Assembly: GCA_964019055.1 (NCBI GenBank) | Contig: OZ025210.1 | Location: 2,547,547-2,611,546 of the forward strand | Direction: 5' to 3' | Length of the DNA: 64,000 nt | From: Anthopleura xanthogrammica | Lineage: Eukaryota > Cnidaria > Anthozoa > Actiniaria > Actiniidae | Shown here: positions 20,103 to 33,053 of the stretch, in pieces | Layout of the letters: every line of letters starts with the position of its first letter | Position numbering within the stretch: position 1 is the first letter of the stretch | Program-made: the position numbers and the translations under genes | The notes under the pieces: generated by a model | Databases searched by the model: none | The model's input: the letters and a program-made list of their open reading frames with translations, nothing else | Told to the model about the DNA's origin: nothing

Positions 20103-20400
20103 TACAGCTATTTAAAAAAATGTTGGTGAAGGTTTCGTTGCATATTGCAAGTTGCATGTTACATAGCAAGCCCAAAATGCTGTATGGGTGATGAGAATTA
20201 AAGATGCGCTAGGTCATAACCATATGGAATTTTCCCAAACTTTGTCAGCATGTTTTCCCAGCATATTTTCTTCTGCACTCAGTGACATTATTTACACATG
20301 AATATAATACATTTCAAGCTTGGTAATCAACGTGCAACATGCAATATACGACAAGCAACATGAACAAAACCTTCGCCAACCTTTTTTTGAAATAGCTGTA
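20103..20400. mobile_element. Family T TIR element, copy 2
   Basis: It opens tacagctatttaaaaaa..gttggtgaaggtttcgttgc and closes gcaacatgaacaaaaccttc, gccaac..tttttttgaaatagctgta, inverted arms of about 45 bp. It shares interior words with the copies at 13576 and 53769. Confidence 0.85.
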
Positions 20401-20807
20401 AATAGATAGTCGATGCATCCCTGGAATTGAAGAGGGAACCCTAAATGAACTCGAAATATAATTAGTAAAGTTGCAAAGGAATAATTGTCCAGATTGTGCA
20501 CGTTGACTAGATATTTTCTCATTAGTTTATATTTGCTGCAGTTAGATGTTTACCGTTTTAGTTCGACAGAGAACAGAAATGTAAATTTCTTCAGTTCCAA
20601 TATAGATGAATGTAGAGCCCTAAAAAACGTTATCAACTTAATACTATGTGTTTATTATTTTTACAAATAAAGAATTCCTAAAGCTCAATATCGTTTACAC
20701 TTTGGATTTGATTTTGACCAACAACCCATGAGGCATGATACACGTAATGCGATGATATACCCAGCTCCCTACTACGCTGACTTTCAGTCGAGCTATCTGC
20801 AGGACTT

Positions 20808-20985
20808 CCCATGAAGCAACATTACCCATGAAGCAACATTACCCATGATGCAACATTACCCATGATGCTACATTACCCATGATGCTACATTACCCATGAT
20901 GCAACATTACCCATGATGCAACGCTACCCATGAAGCAACATTACCCATTATGTACATTACCCATGATGCAACATTACCCATGATG
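20808..20985 (+). repeat. 17-bp minisatellite (cattacccatgatgcaa unit)
   Basis: About ten direct copies of a 17-mer with variants (gaagca, gatgct, gatgca). Looser relatives continue to about 21130. Noncoding. Confidence 0.9.
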
Positions 20986-21348
20986 CACCACATCACCACC
21001 CAAGATAAACATTACCCATCAATTACCCACAATTCATCTAGAACCGTGTTGTACAACTTCCTGTGATGCAGTATTTCCTATGATGCAACATTACCCATAA
21101 CTCACCACGAAAATGAGTGAATCTACCCATAATTCATTACTGAGCAACCGCCATAATGCATAGGTTACTGCACTTTATCCAACGATAGCGCTGTTCTAAC
21201 CACTCCAGTGGCGACAAACTGCCCAAGGAGGATTTAGTTATCATTTTAATAAATTTCGATGAAACATAGTACGAAGCTTTGTTCCCACTCAACATCGACA
21301 TGAATTGTGTCAGTCGAAAGTTCTACTAGTTGTCCCTGTTCTCAGTTA

Positions 21349-21471
21349 GCCCCAGTTCGAACATCGATCTTCTCATGAGCCGAATCTAATGACATCAAAG
21401 AAGACCGCCTTATTCATTTTTTTTTTCAATGCGTTCGACTCACGAGAAAATCGACGTTGGAACTGAACCTT
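21349..21471. mobile_element. Family S palindromic element, copy 2
   Basis: It opens agccccagttcgaacatcga and tcttctcatgagccgaat, and closes with the complements attcg-type gcgttcgactcacgagaaaa, tcgacgttggaactgaacc. Same family as 18622-18738. Confidence 0.75.
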
Positions 21472-23500
21472 AAAATCGTAGTTATCGATGAAATCATCAA
21501 ATATTACATGACAACATCAGGAAATCTGAAACATTGTCTGTAAAGTCCTTTTAAGGGTAGAAAATTATAACATTTGTTTACATTGTATTGCTGGTGTTGT
21601 TTCTGTCAGACAGCTACCTTGAAAGTCGCTCACACCTTCAAAGGATCACTCGTTCTGCCGAAACCGGGTCTAACCTCTTGACACAATAACCTTGTATCTT
21701 GACCTTATCAATCTCAGTCTTCAAATGTTGTCTGAAATTGAGATTTACTGTCATAATTTAGTATTCAACATGGCAGCTCAGATTTGAAATTCAGGCACTT
21801 GATTTTGGCCACATAAACCTTGATAGTGAAAAGATTGGTAGTCTATCGGGCAAGAATTTCACTGCGAGATTCTCACACGAAATTGGCGTGCTTGGTTAAA
21901 GTGTGGGGTTGGAACTTGATTTTTCGCTGTCATCAAACAAAAGTGTGAAGAAGAAAAAACTTCAACTTTAAATGGAAAACCGCTAGAGTCGAAAAAAGCG
22001 CCATTACCCAAAAACACAATTGGTATTGATCCAGGGATGCTATGTTCATACTTTTAAACCATGAATGATATTCTGGCGAAAATAAATTATTTCTGTCCAA
22101 CGTTGTTTAAAGTCATCTAAACAAAGTCCGAAAAGCTTTCCAACTTCAACCTAACAGATTTCCATAAATTTATTTTAATTTCATTTCATTTCTCTTAATT
22201 TCATTGCTACTATCATTAGTGATATATTTATTTATTATGTGAGGTTTCTTGTAACCTTTGGAGAAATCCGTATTATTTAGATCAAAAACAGAGAATTTTA
22301 GTACAAACAACTGAAATCTCTTTTAGTTTCAGTCGGAGGAATACTAGTGAGTTTAAATTAAGACACTAGAATCTTAAAGACCGACGAGCCGAAGCCATTT
22401 AAGACCCACTTTCAAGGATTTTTCGTCTTAGAAAACGTTTATTGGGTCAATAGCTACGTTCAAGCGATAATACTGACCTAACCTTTCAAGCAAACAAAAA
22501 TGGCGTCACAAATTAACCGCGGTATTTTACCTCAGTCTCAATATCCAACACCTATAACAAAATATATATCCACTAGAAATATTGGTATAATTATCAAACG
22601 GTGTGGGATAAAATAAGTTGTTTATATAGAATATTTTGAATGCTGCTTTAGAAATGAAAATCTATGGTGGAAAAACTATGAAGTCATCGACGAGTAAACA
22701 CAGCGGGGAAGTCAAGATTACTTCATCTCGAAATGCTAGTGTTGAACGCAGCCACGAACCTTGCATCAAGACAAAGAACAAACTCACCCTGTTTATAATA
22801 GTTCAACTCACCCATGAAGACTAAGTTATGAAAGCGATAAATCTCTATTAAATATTCAATCATGAACGACAAGTTTTCTAGTGTGATTCTTACGCATGCG
22901 TGGTACGTTCGCCTATTTTGACGACTTTTTGTGCGATAAAATGTCGCCTAAACTTTACACTTTTTGCTCATAACCCTTCAAGTAAAGTTTTTCTTGAATT
23001 AAAGCTTCTGTAAAGCTAATTTTCAGGTATGTTAGTAGTGATAATTTTCCTTGAAGTGACAACCTGTTTCATGGTAGTATTCAACTCGTCATGGTTCGCC
23101 AGCATAGTACAAAAATACTAAAAAAAAGATTCAAGGTTTTTACGAAAAGTAATTTCTTTAAAAATCCAAAGTTTCGTCCAAAAATGAAATTCAAAAGAGA
23201 TTTGTTGGTTCTTTCACTTGCAGGCTGATATTGTAATGTCTTTGGATGTGTGTGTATTTGACTGCACTACAGCTCAGCAACTTAGTGACGTAATTATTTT
23301 GAATTCGATGGATTCTCTTGCCCTGATGTCATGGAATCTTGTTTGACTCATTTGTGTTTCTCAGAGCATTTGATGGAACCGTCCTTTACCCTGGAAGAAC
23401 TAAATGTAGCCTGTTTCGAGAAAAATTAGACGAATTTTACTCCATATTTTAAGATGATGGGGACGAAAAGTTGGATGTGTTTGACGCCTGTGTTTGATTT

Positions 23501-26195
23501 ATGACTACGCTAGTTTATCAATGTTGTCTTATTACACTAAACACTGGAAGGATTTCAATGAGGCCACAGAATCATCAACTTGAAAATAGCCCAAATGCGC
23601 CGCGAAATTTACATTCGCGTTTGGCATTGGCGTTTACCCTAGATTTTGGCGCCAAAAGGAACAGTGTTTGGATATTATTGCTCTTACTACTCGCTCAAGG
23701 TAATTGTGTTTAATTAGATAGAATGATCGCTATTCATTTTCGGCCAATTGTCTCGCATAATCTATTATTACTTGTGGTATTTGTTTCTTGTACGAGACTG
23801 TCAAACCATTTTCACACAGAAAATCTAATTCATAAAAGAATCGCCATGTTTTCGAACTTCTAAAAACCTAAAAAAAATATTTAAAAACAAGGTAAAGTTG
23901 GTTTTTTTAAAGGTCAGTGTGATGGTAAAAATCATTTCTTGCTTGTGGAATTTACGGTTCACTCCACACGTTTAATTCCTCGTTTTTTTACACCATTCTA
24001 AACGATTTTTTTAATGATTTTATTGCAGTGTTTTGCTCTAAAGCTACCTTAAAGCAAGAAGCCTTGAGTTGTTCGCAAATAGGGCGACCAGAATCCAATG
24101 TGACTCTTATGAATGGACTTGATAATCCCAAAGTACACCGCTTTATCCTCGGCCATGTTAAAACCCTCGAAGAGTGTGTACAAATCGCCTGTAAACGACA
24201 AAACATCACTCTAGCTTATACCTCGAGGTTCGACTGCTTTGGGATTTCATGTGATGGAGAAGAAGAAACTTGCTGGCTTCTTCCAAGCTTTCAGAACCCG
24301 ACACTCGTCTTTGCAAGATTACAAAGAGGAATTCCCAAAGTACACAATACAACAATAAACAAAGCAGGTAAGAAACACTATTATTTCGACTTTTAGTTAT
24401 CATTAACTCTAGGTCATCAGTAAAACAAAGTAAATAACTCTAAGTAATTCTTTCGGAAGTTTCGCGAGTGAGAATTTTCTATTTCTAGTCAGTGACTTCA
24501 GTTCCACGTGATTTTTTACGTTTTTAAAAAACAATTTTGTTGTTGCTTAGCTCTATCTTATTTTTTCTCTACGCTGTTATTCTGCTTAAAACCTCGCCGT
24601 TTAGTTTATAAAATTCAGGATAATTTTTTCAAATGTAAAAATACTCTCTTAAAAAAATGTCCTTGTCTTTGACTTGTCAACGACGTTTGTTTTAGTGTTA
24701 ATTTTCATTATTTGATGTTATTTTTATTCATTTATAGCGAAAACTAAAACTTCAATACATAAATAGAAAACCAAATAATAACAAGATAATAATATTGTTA
24801 AGATTCAAAGGGAGAATTCCTCAAAAAATTAGGAGAAGATTTTTTTAATTGCTTTACGTAATTACCGCTTGGGTAAATGACAGCTTTTTATGAAGAATGT
24901 GTCAAAAAAAATTACACGAAATTGCGAAAAGAACCGTTATGAAAATAATGAAAAAACGAACTAAACCTTGCAAGAAATATTTCCACATATTTTGTATTGG
25001 AAAGGAGGGTAAAAAATGAGTTTTTTTCCAGTTCATTCATGCCTAGTAATCAAAATTAGGATTCAATATACCGGCCAGGTGTCAGCCTACGCTTGAGGGA
25101 CTTCAACCAAAACAGTGACTTTAATTCCTAATCATATAACACAACTTTATGTAATATTTCCTCTGATTTTCTTCGCTCTAAGACTGTCAAATAAAAAAAG
25201 ATAAGATTATTGAACATCTAAACTATGTATTGCGGTTTTCACTTAATAAATATATTATCATGAAGTGTTTTTTTACGGAAATTCTTGTCGACTGTCACAT
25301 TGAAGTTAAAACAAAGTGGTTGAAAGTGGATTACATCGTAGATGAAAAATTCGCGCCATTTTTTAATAAAATTTTGACAACTAAAAATTTCTCAACTTTG
25401 TGAGTTTATTAATAATTTTATTTTTAACTGCCGTCCGAACACAGAAATTATATTTAACAGTTATAAAATGCTGAGAAAGGTTGCATTTTCTATTGCTTGT
25501 GTCAACAAAGTTCAATTGAGTGAACCACGGTTCACGACACTCCAAACTTCGAAAAAAAAGTTTTCGATGTTTTTCTTAAACAAAATTTCTTTCAAGTACT
25601 TAGCAATTTAGTATGGTTTTGAAGTGTTAACTTGATTAGAAATCTCAACGCTTCCTCTATTCTTTCTAATATAATATAATTGATTGAATTACGAAACAAT
25701 TTAGCAACAAGTTTATGGGGAATTTCGGTCACTTCTGAGAAAGCCATGCGTAACAAGGAATGCGATAGAGAAAGAGGAAGTAATTCAAGAGTCGTCACGG
25801 TTTTTGTATGCTTACTCGGGGTTAAACTGACTTCGCAAGATTATTAATGAAGCAAAAAAAATCTTGACTCGCTAGAATTCACATAAGATTTTTGAAGAGA
25901 TTTTTAAAAATTATTTGTTGTTGTCGTGGTAGTGTTTTTATCATAACTGTTTCTTATGTCAAAACCTTTTTGTTTAATTTAAACATATAATCAGATCATT
26001 TCCTGTAAAATTAAAAAGTTAAATGTCCAATATCAGGCCATTGGCCAGGATTTGGGGGGGAGGGGGTGCGATAGAGGCCAAATGGACTTAGTATTATCCA
26101 TATAGTTTACATACTTTTAAGTATACATACATTTATTTGGAACTCGGTTTATGTAACAATTAAGTTTACAACACCAAATAAAATCTATCTATCTA

Positions 26196-26232
<37 letters not shown>

Positions 26233-26256
26233 GTGTCTGTCTGTGTGTCTGTCTGC

Positions 26257-26299
<43 letters not shown>

Positions 26300-29200
26300 A
26301 CAGCTTCTCAGATTGTTTCAATTGTTTTGTTTTGTTAACTATAACTGTTTAGCGTTAAAAAAATTAAACAGCATCCTTCACTTTTACCGACTGCACTCCA
26401 AATGTTGGACCTTGAGTAACAAAATGCCGACCTTCGGGGCCTGTGGGAACCCGTGCACCCCCCTGCCTATAGGCCTGACTCAGTATTTACCGCCATTAAG
26501 AGGGGGGGGTTACTGACATAAAAACGGCCCGAGGAGTTATCGTGACAAGATTTAAGCTATTTCCTTATTTTTCTGCACACAGGGAAGCTTTCCAAGCTAC
26601 ATTCAACACAAAAGCACAAGAAAAAGTCAAGAAGTGTTGACGATAATCAGCGAGAGGATTCATCGTCAAATGAAAAATTTACATCGACGTTAAATGTTCA
26701 AAGACGTTCAAAAGATGATGAATTGATATCAACATTATCATCAAAAACACGCACAAGAAGAAACGTTATTCCATTGGAGGGTGATAAACATGAACTTTCG
26801 CAAAGGTCTGTTGGCGAAAAACCTTTTCTTGAACTACCTTATTTGTGGAAAAGAAGAAGAAAAATGAACCAAAGGATTCGAAGAGATGTGATAAAAGCTG
26901 AAGGTATTTTAGGGAAGAATTTTGCTGAAATTAGAAACTTTAATGCAGGAAATAGACAAAAAAGTAGGGATTCTTATTTTGATAGTAAAAAACGAGAAAT
27001 AGAAGACGATATACCTCAAAAACAAGATGAAAATATGGTTTCTGATAGTGATACGAAATCCGGTGAAACTGGTTTTTCAGGTTCAGGAAATGAAGAAATA
27101 AATAATATACAGGATAATCAAGGAGATATGGAAGCCGGTCAAACTAGTTTGTCTGGTTCAGGAAGTGACGTCAAGATGAAGACCCAGGAAGCGCTTCAAC
27201 GTTACAAGCGCGGCTTTGATGATGATGATGATGGTGATTCTGATGATTTGTTATCATTTCTTGGGGGGAAAATGAAAGACGAGCAACAAGATAATGAGGT
27301 GCAACGGTACAAGCGCAAACTTGACGACGATGATGATGATGATGATGATGACAAATCATCAGGTGATGTCTGGTCATCAGAGAATGGCGCGTCGGATCCG
27401 CCTAGCGATGCCTATTCAGGGTATAACGAGCATAATGAAGACAGCGAGGAAGGGAATTCTTTGAGAAGATACAAGCGTAAGGCAGTAGAACCAGAGGAAA
27501 TGGACGAGTTGAGTAAAGCTTTGTCTTCAGCGTCACCATCAAAGAACTCTATGGAAGAAGAACTAGGGTCTGGTGAATCTGCCATGACTAAATCTACAGC
27601 CAAGAAAATGCAGCTATCAACATCATCATCATCACCGTCATCATCAACAACATTATCAACAGCAACATCGTCATCTTCACCATCCTCTGAGCAATCACAG
27701 GTAGAATCAGACAAGGAATCAAGATCTAGGAAGAAAATTTCTTTGCCAGTGAAGAAAGAAGCGGATGCTTCTCCTCAAGAAACAACGTCAACGTCATCGT
27801 CAACATCCATATCAATATCATCGATACCACCTCCACCACCTCCTCCTCCTTCATCAACATCTTCATCTTCTTCAATTTCTATGAAAACATCTTCAACAGG
27901 ATCTTTACCAGTGTCACAGTCATCACAAACCTCTACAACCAAAGTGTCATCTTCCACAACAGGTCCAAAGTCTTTGGATTCAAAGAAGAAAGTTGCCCCA
28001 GAAAAACCTGTTAAACCGGCTTCTTTAACTAAAAAAGGACCGACCATGATACATCAGGAAACAGTAAATAAAGACATGAAGAAATCCTCAGCTGTCCCCC
28101 CTCAGGAATCAACGTCGTCATCATCTTCTACATCCATATCGATATCACCTGTGCCACTTCCACCGCCACCACCACCACCACCACCACCATCCACCACATC
28201 AGTTTCACAGTCATCTTCATCATCGACTAAAGTCTCCGTCTCAACTTCCACTTTCCCCAAAGTAAAGTCATCGAAGAATAAAGATTCATCAAAAAAACAT
28301 GTCAAAATGACTAGAAAGAAATCTTCAGCTGTCCCCCCTCAAGAATCAACGTCGTCATCATCTTCTTCATCTATATCGATATCAACGGTGCCACTGCCAC
28401 TGCCACCCCCACCCCCACCATCTACCACATCAGTTTCGCAGTCATCTTCATCATCGACTAAAATTTCAGTCTCAACCTCTACTTTCCCCAAAGTAAAATC
28501 ATCGAAGAATAAAGATTCATCGAAAAAAAATGTCAAAATGACAGCTGCATTGTCATCCAAGCCGCTGATATCTTCATCTTCTAAAACTAAAGCTTCCTCT
28601 GCGAAATCACGAAGTAGTTCGTCTGTTTCTCGTAAGAAGAGAAAATCCGTCCGTGAAAAAAGGAAACAAAAGAAACGGAGTAAAAGAACCTGGTTGAAAC
28701 AGAAAAGAAATGAAAAAGAAAAGAAAACGAATACAGCAGAAAAAGCAGATAAACCTACACAAAAGAGTAAAAGACAAGCACCTTACCTAACGGGTTTGGG
28801 AAAAATAGGCATATCTAGATATAATCAAGGTACGAGAAGTAATATAAGGCCACTTTATGGGAATAATATCGGATACAATCGACCCAAAGTTGGCCAAGGA
28901 AGTCAATATAAGTTGTTGCAGCAGAGGGGACCATTTAGCTCACTGAGTTATCAAAATAGACAAAGTAATGGTTATGGACTCCAAGGAAGAAACAATGAAC
29001 TGACTTCAAGTTTTCATCGGCCTGTAGTCAATAGTGTTGGAGCTCAATCTGCCAAACCATACGCTGCATCAACGACCCGACTTCCTTATAGGAGCATCAT
29101 CCCAAGGCCATCCATACACCTTGGCTTCTCTCAACCACGATCTTTTGTTCCTTCTACAAACTACATGAAACCAAATGCTGCAAGACCAGACTACCAGCAG

Positions 29201-32200
29201 ATTCCATTACCAGGAGGAACGTCTGCGTACATTGCGCAGCCAACTATTCCTGGTAGATTCCAGGATCAAGGCGGTAGCGTCCTTGCTGCTCAGATGAAGT
29301 CACTTATACCTCATTATAAGACTCTGCAGTATGCTTCTACGAGACCCGTTAAGGAAAAGATAAACGTTGGTCAAGGTTTTGAAGGTAAATGTACAAAATT
29401 CCGCGTTTGGAAGTAACGTCATCCCCGCCATGTTGGTGGTATTTAACAAAATATTTCTCATTTGCCTTTTTTAATACCACCAACATGGCCGCCATGTCTT
29501 TGTCTTTTGATTCTAACGTAGCTCAGTGTAAAGTAGATTTCTGATCATTTCTTATAAATTGACAGGAAAGTCATGTGGCTTCGCACTCGGAATGCAGGAT
29601 GGTAAGATCAAAGATGAACAGCTGTCTTCGTCTAGTGACTATTCGATGTATCACTCTGCAGCGAGGGGAAGACTTGGAAATTCCCCAAAACAAAACGGTG
29701 AGGACGTTGACAATTACTCATTTCATCCCCTAAAACAGTCCCACAATGCACTGGAATGTCAAATGGACCCATTCCCACAATGCACTGCAAGGCCGATTGG
29801 ACTCAGTCCCACAATGCACTGCAATTCCAACTCGACCCAGTTTTTTCCCTAAACTTCAGAATGGCTAATAGTGAAAAGGGATAGAGAATAAAATAGGAAC
29901 TCGAATTGAAAATCGACATTTGAGATGTTTGTGACTAACAAAAACGGGAAAATTCAAAATGAAATAAAGTAAATAACTGAGAATTAAATGAATTCACATT
30001 TATAACTTCACTTTTTGTTTTTACTAGGCTTGGCGGGCGCATGGTGCACTGGTGCAAAGAACATCGATAGGTCCCAGTACCTTCAAGTTGACCTCGGTCA
30101 GCGCAGACGAGTATGTCGCGTGGCTACTCAGGGCATGCCAGAGCTTCCAGTTTGGGTCAAAGGATATGCTTTAGAATTTAGTAACAATGGTCATATATGG
30201 GCAGACTATACCGAGGAGGGACATGAAAAGGTATTGTATATGAACACCAGAAGGATATTGGCCCTTGGGCACTTTTATGATTACTTGAGGTTGGCCATGT
30301 TGGATTGTACAACAACCTTACATACACTTTCTGGCGATGTTTTTGTTTCCTTGGTAACTTACCCAAAATGGATGCTATCACGTGATAGTACTATAAACTT
30401 CGACGATACGGCGGCCATCTCTTAACAATTCACCACAAGAAAATTTGTAAGATGGACATGAACGAAATACAAATGATAAAAGCTCTCTATATTATCCGCC
30501 ATATTAGGTTTGTTTTGCCCCCGGGACACACCCCATAATGCCTTGCGATTCAAGATGTTCGCCGTATCGTCATAGTTTATTACTTTCATCAAAACTAATT
30601 CACGATTTCCGGATTCTATTTTTAGTTATTTGAGGGCAATACAGACAGTACTACACCTGTCAGTCACTCTCTAAAGCAGCCAATCACAGCTCGTTTTATT
30701 CGCTTCAAACCACAATCCTGGAACGGTCCGAGCATATGCATGCGAGCCGAGCTCTACACTTCCACAGATCCCGAATTGAAACCACGAGATCGGATCTCTA
30801 AGCAAGGATTGGTCGTCTATCTGAACTTTGATAAGAGCGAGAGCAAATTTACTGAAAGTAGGCGCACTGAAATATCCCGAGCTCCTGGATTCTGTGGGGA
30901 CGTAGCTAACCTGCGTAACGGGAACACCATCTTGTTAGATGGGCGAAAAGTACAGGTCAGTTTTTTCCCACCATATCTTACCCAAAACTCTAATTTTATT
31001 GACAGTTTTGTGTTGGAACGTATAGACCGGCCCCTGCAGCACGTCGGAATGCAGCTCAATTTGGAGGATAAAACAATAGGTTCCAATTCTCAGGAGATTG
31101 AAATTATTTTATTTTGTCCTCAAAATTGAGCTGCTCCAACGTCACGTGAAAGAGATATATTGACTTGCGTAGTTTGGTAGCCTGGGACGAGTTATTAAGA
31201 CGATTAGGGACTGGAAACTACGTAATTTTCTCCCTAGTCCCCCTCCGTCTTAGATAACACTGAGTGTGTTTTTATTTCTTCACCTGATTAGCCTAAGCCA
31301 CGTGATGCCATCACCATAGCAGCATGGATCCGATTGGACAATACAAGCGGACAGCATTCCATCTTTGATACTGTTGGAGGTCACAGTAGTCATGGCAGCG
31401 GGCAGTATCACTTTGAAGTTAGCGATGGAAAACTACGATGGTACCACCGAAACGAGACTGCTAACCAGATATTTAGTGCAGAATCAGGTATTACACTCGT
31501 TGTCATGGACATTAAATAAAGGTTAATGTTAACCGGTTAAACCAGTTGGGTAGTTTCCGCACTAGGTAAAGCAAACGCTCGGACAACAGTGCGACCGTGC
31601 CTGTGATTGCGGCGTTCCCGAAAAACAATGTCATTATCATTGATCGGCTCAAAGCATGTCATCAATTCCATAACTCGACCATGTGACGTCATTTTGCACT
31701 CTTAAACGGAATCTACTATAAATGAATGTCAACTCTAATGACCACTGAGTGATATGATAACAATGTTGAATCAATAATAAAGGTATTGAGAAAAAGGTTA
31801 TGTGCACTTTTTGAACAAATCGTTAACTCCTAATCCCTCTTGTCGTACCCCAGACACAGTCGTTTCAGAAAACACGTGGACGCACGTCGCGGGTACTTAC
31901 GACTCACATACGGGGATTTCCAAAGTCTACATCGATGGTCACGTGAATGGGCAGGCTCAAGGCAGCGGTTTGCTGTCTCAGGACTGGGACAGTCACGTGG
32001 GCATTGGAAGACACAAAGATTCGAGGTTTCTTAATGGATTGGTGGATGAATTTAGAATCTATGACTACGCGATGGAAGAACCGGAGATCAAGAATCTAAT
32101 GAAGATGTGTGATTATGCGAAGAGTAAGTTTGTTCTTTGGGTCGGTATCTTCAGGGGGAGGGGGGGGGGGTGTATCTAGGAATTTTTTCTCTTGGCGGAG

Positions 32201-32908
32201 GGGTATTCACTCCCCACTTTCCTCAAGATATTAACCCTCCCTCCCTCCCTCCCTCCCCCATACCCATGCAGATCATTTATGAATAAACTACCAATGAACC
32301 TTGTTTAACCCCGTGTAGCCTCATTGTGAAGAGCTTGAATGCGAGGCTACGCAGGGAAAAATCTATTGTTCCATTCAAAATGACTGCTGCGGGAGAAAAG
32401 GTCCATGAAAATCTAGATGTATCTCAGATATAAAGTTCTTTAAATCATTTTTCGCAGGCTTCATGACACCTCAGTTTAGCAGTGACGTCATTTTTACGTC
32501 ACTATTTCAGATCAGCTAGATGTATTTATAACTTATTTGGGTGATTTTACGATTGCAGGTTGTGGAGGGTCGTTAGGTGCGTCGACAGGTATCATAGAAT
32601 CACCCAACTGGCCAAACGGATACAAAGACGCCAAGACTTGCACATGGAAAATAGCGGTTGACAAAACAGACCGAATTGCGCTGAACTTCGAGACGTTTGG
32701 TCTTCAAGAGGACGGCAATTGTGACAAGTCTAGATTAGTGATCAAAGATGGTGAAGACGAGGACGCGAAGGAGATCGGGGAATTCTGTGGACTGAACAGC
32801 CCGAGGTTAATGAGATCAACAGGGAATCATATGTGGTTACAGTTTAAAAGCACCCCAGAGGGAGTGGGCAAGGGATTTCATTTGACATATCAAACAGGTA
32901 ATTATTAT

Positions 32909-32949
<41 letters not shown>

Positions 32950-33006
32950 GGATGATGATGATAATGATCGGATGATGATGATGATGATGATTGGATGATG
33001 ATGATC

Positions 33007-33053
<47 letters not shown>

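Larger units (their letters stand above)
19622..23500. other. Intergenic region between the two MANSC genes
   Basis: Nearly 3.9 kb without a supportable gene. It holds TIR elements at 19798-20076, 20103-20400 and 21349-21471 and a 17-bp tandem repeat at 20808-20985. The remainder is AT-rich and unremarkable. A small frame at 22636-22824 has no recognisable domain and no supporting splice structure. Confidence 0.6.

Noticed and set aside
22636..22824. Lys/Ser-rich 62-residue frame upstream of the giant gene
   Set aside because: No signal peptide, no domain, and no convincing splice connection to the exon at 23501.
27412..28560. Acidic and Gly-rich minus-strand frames
   Set aside because: They are antisense of the Ser/Pro-rich exon of the giant gene.
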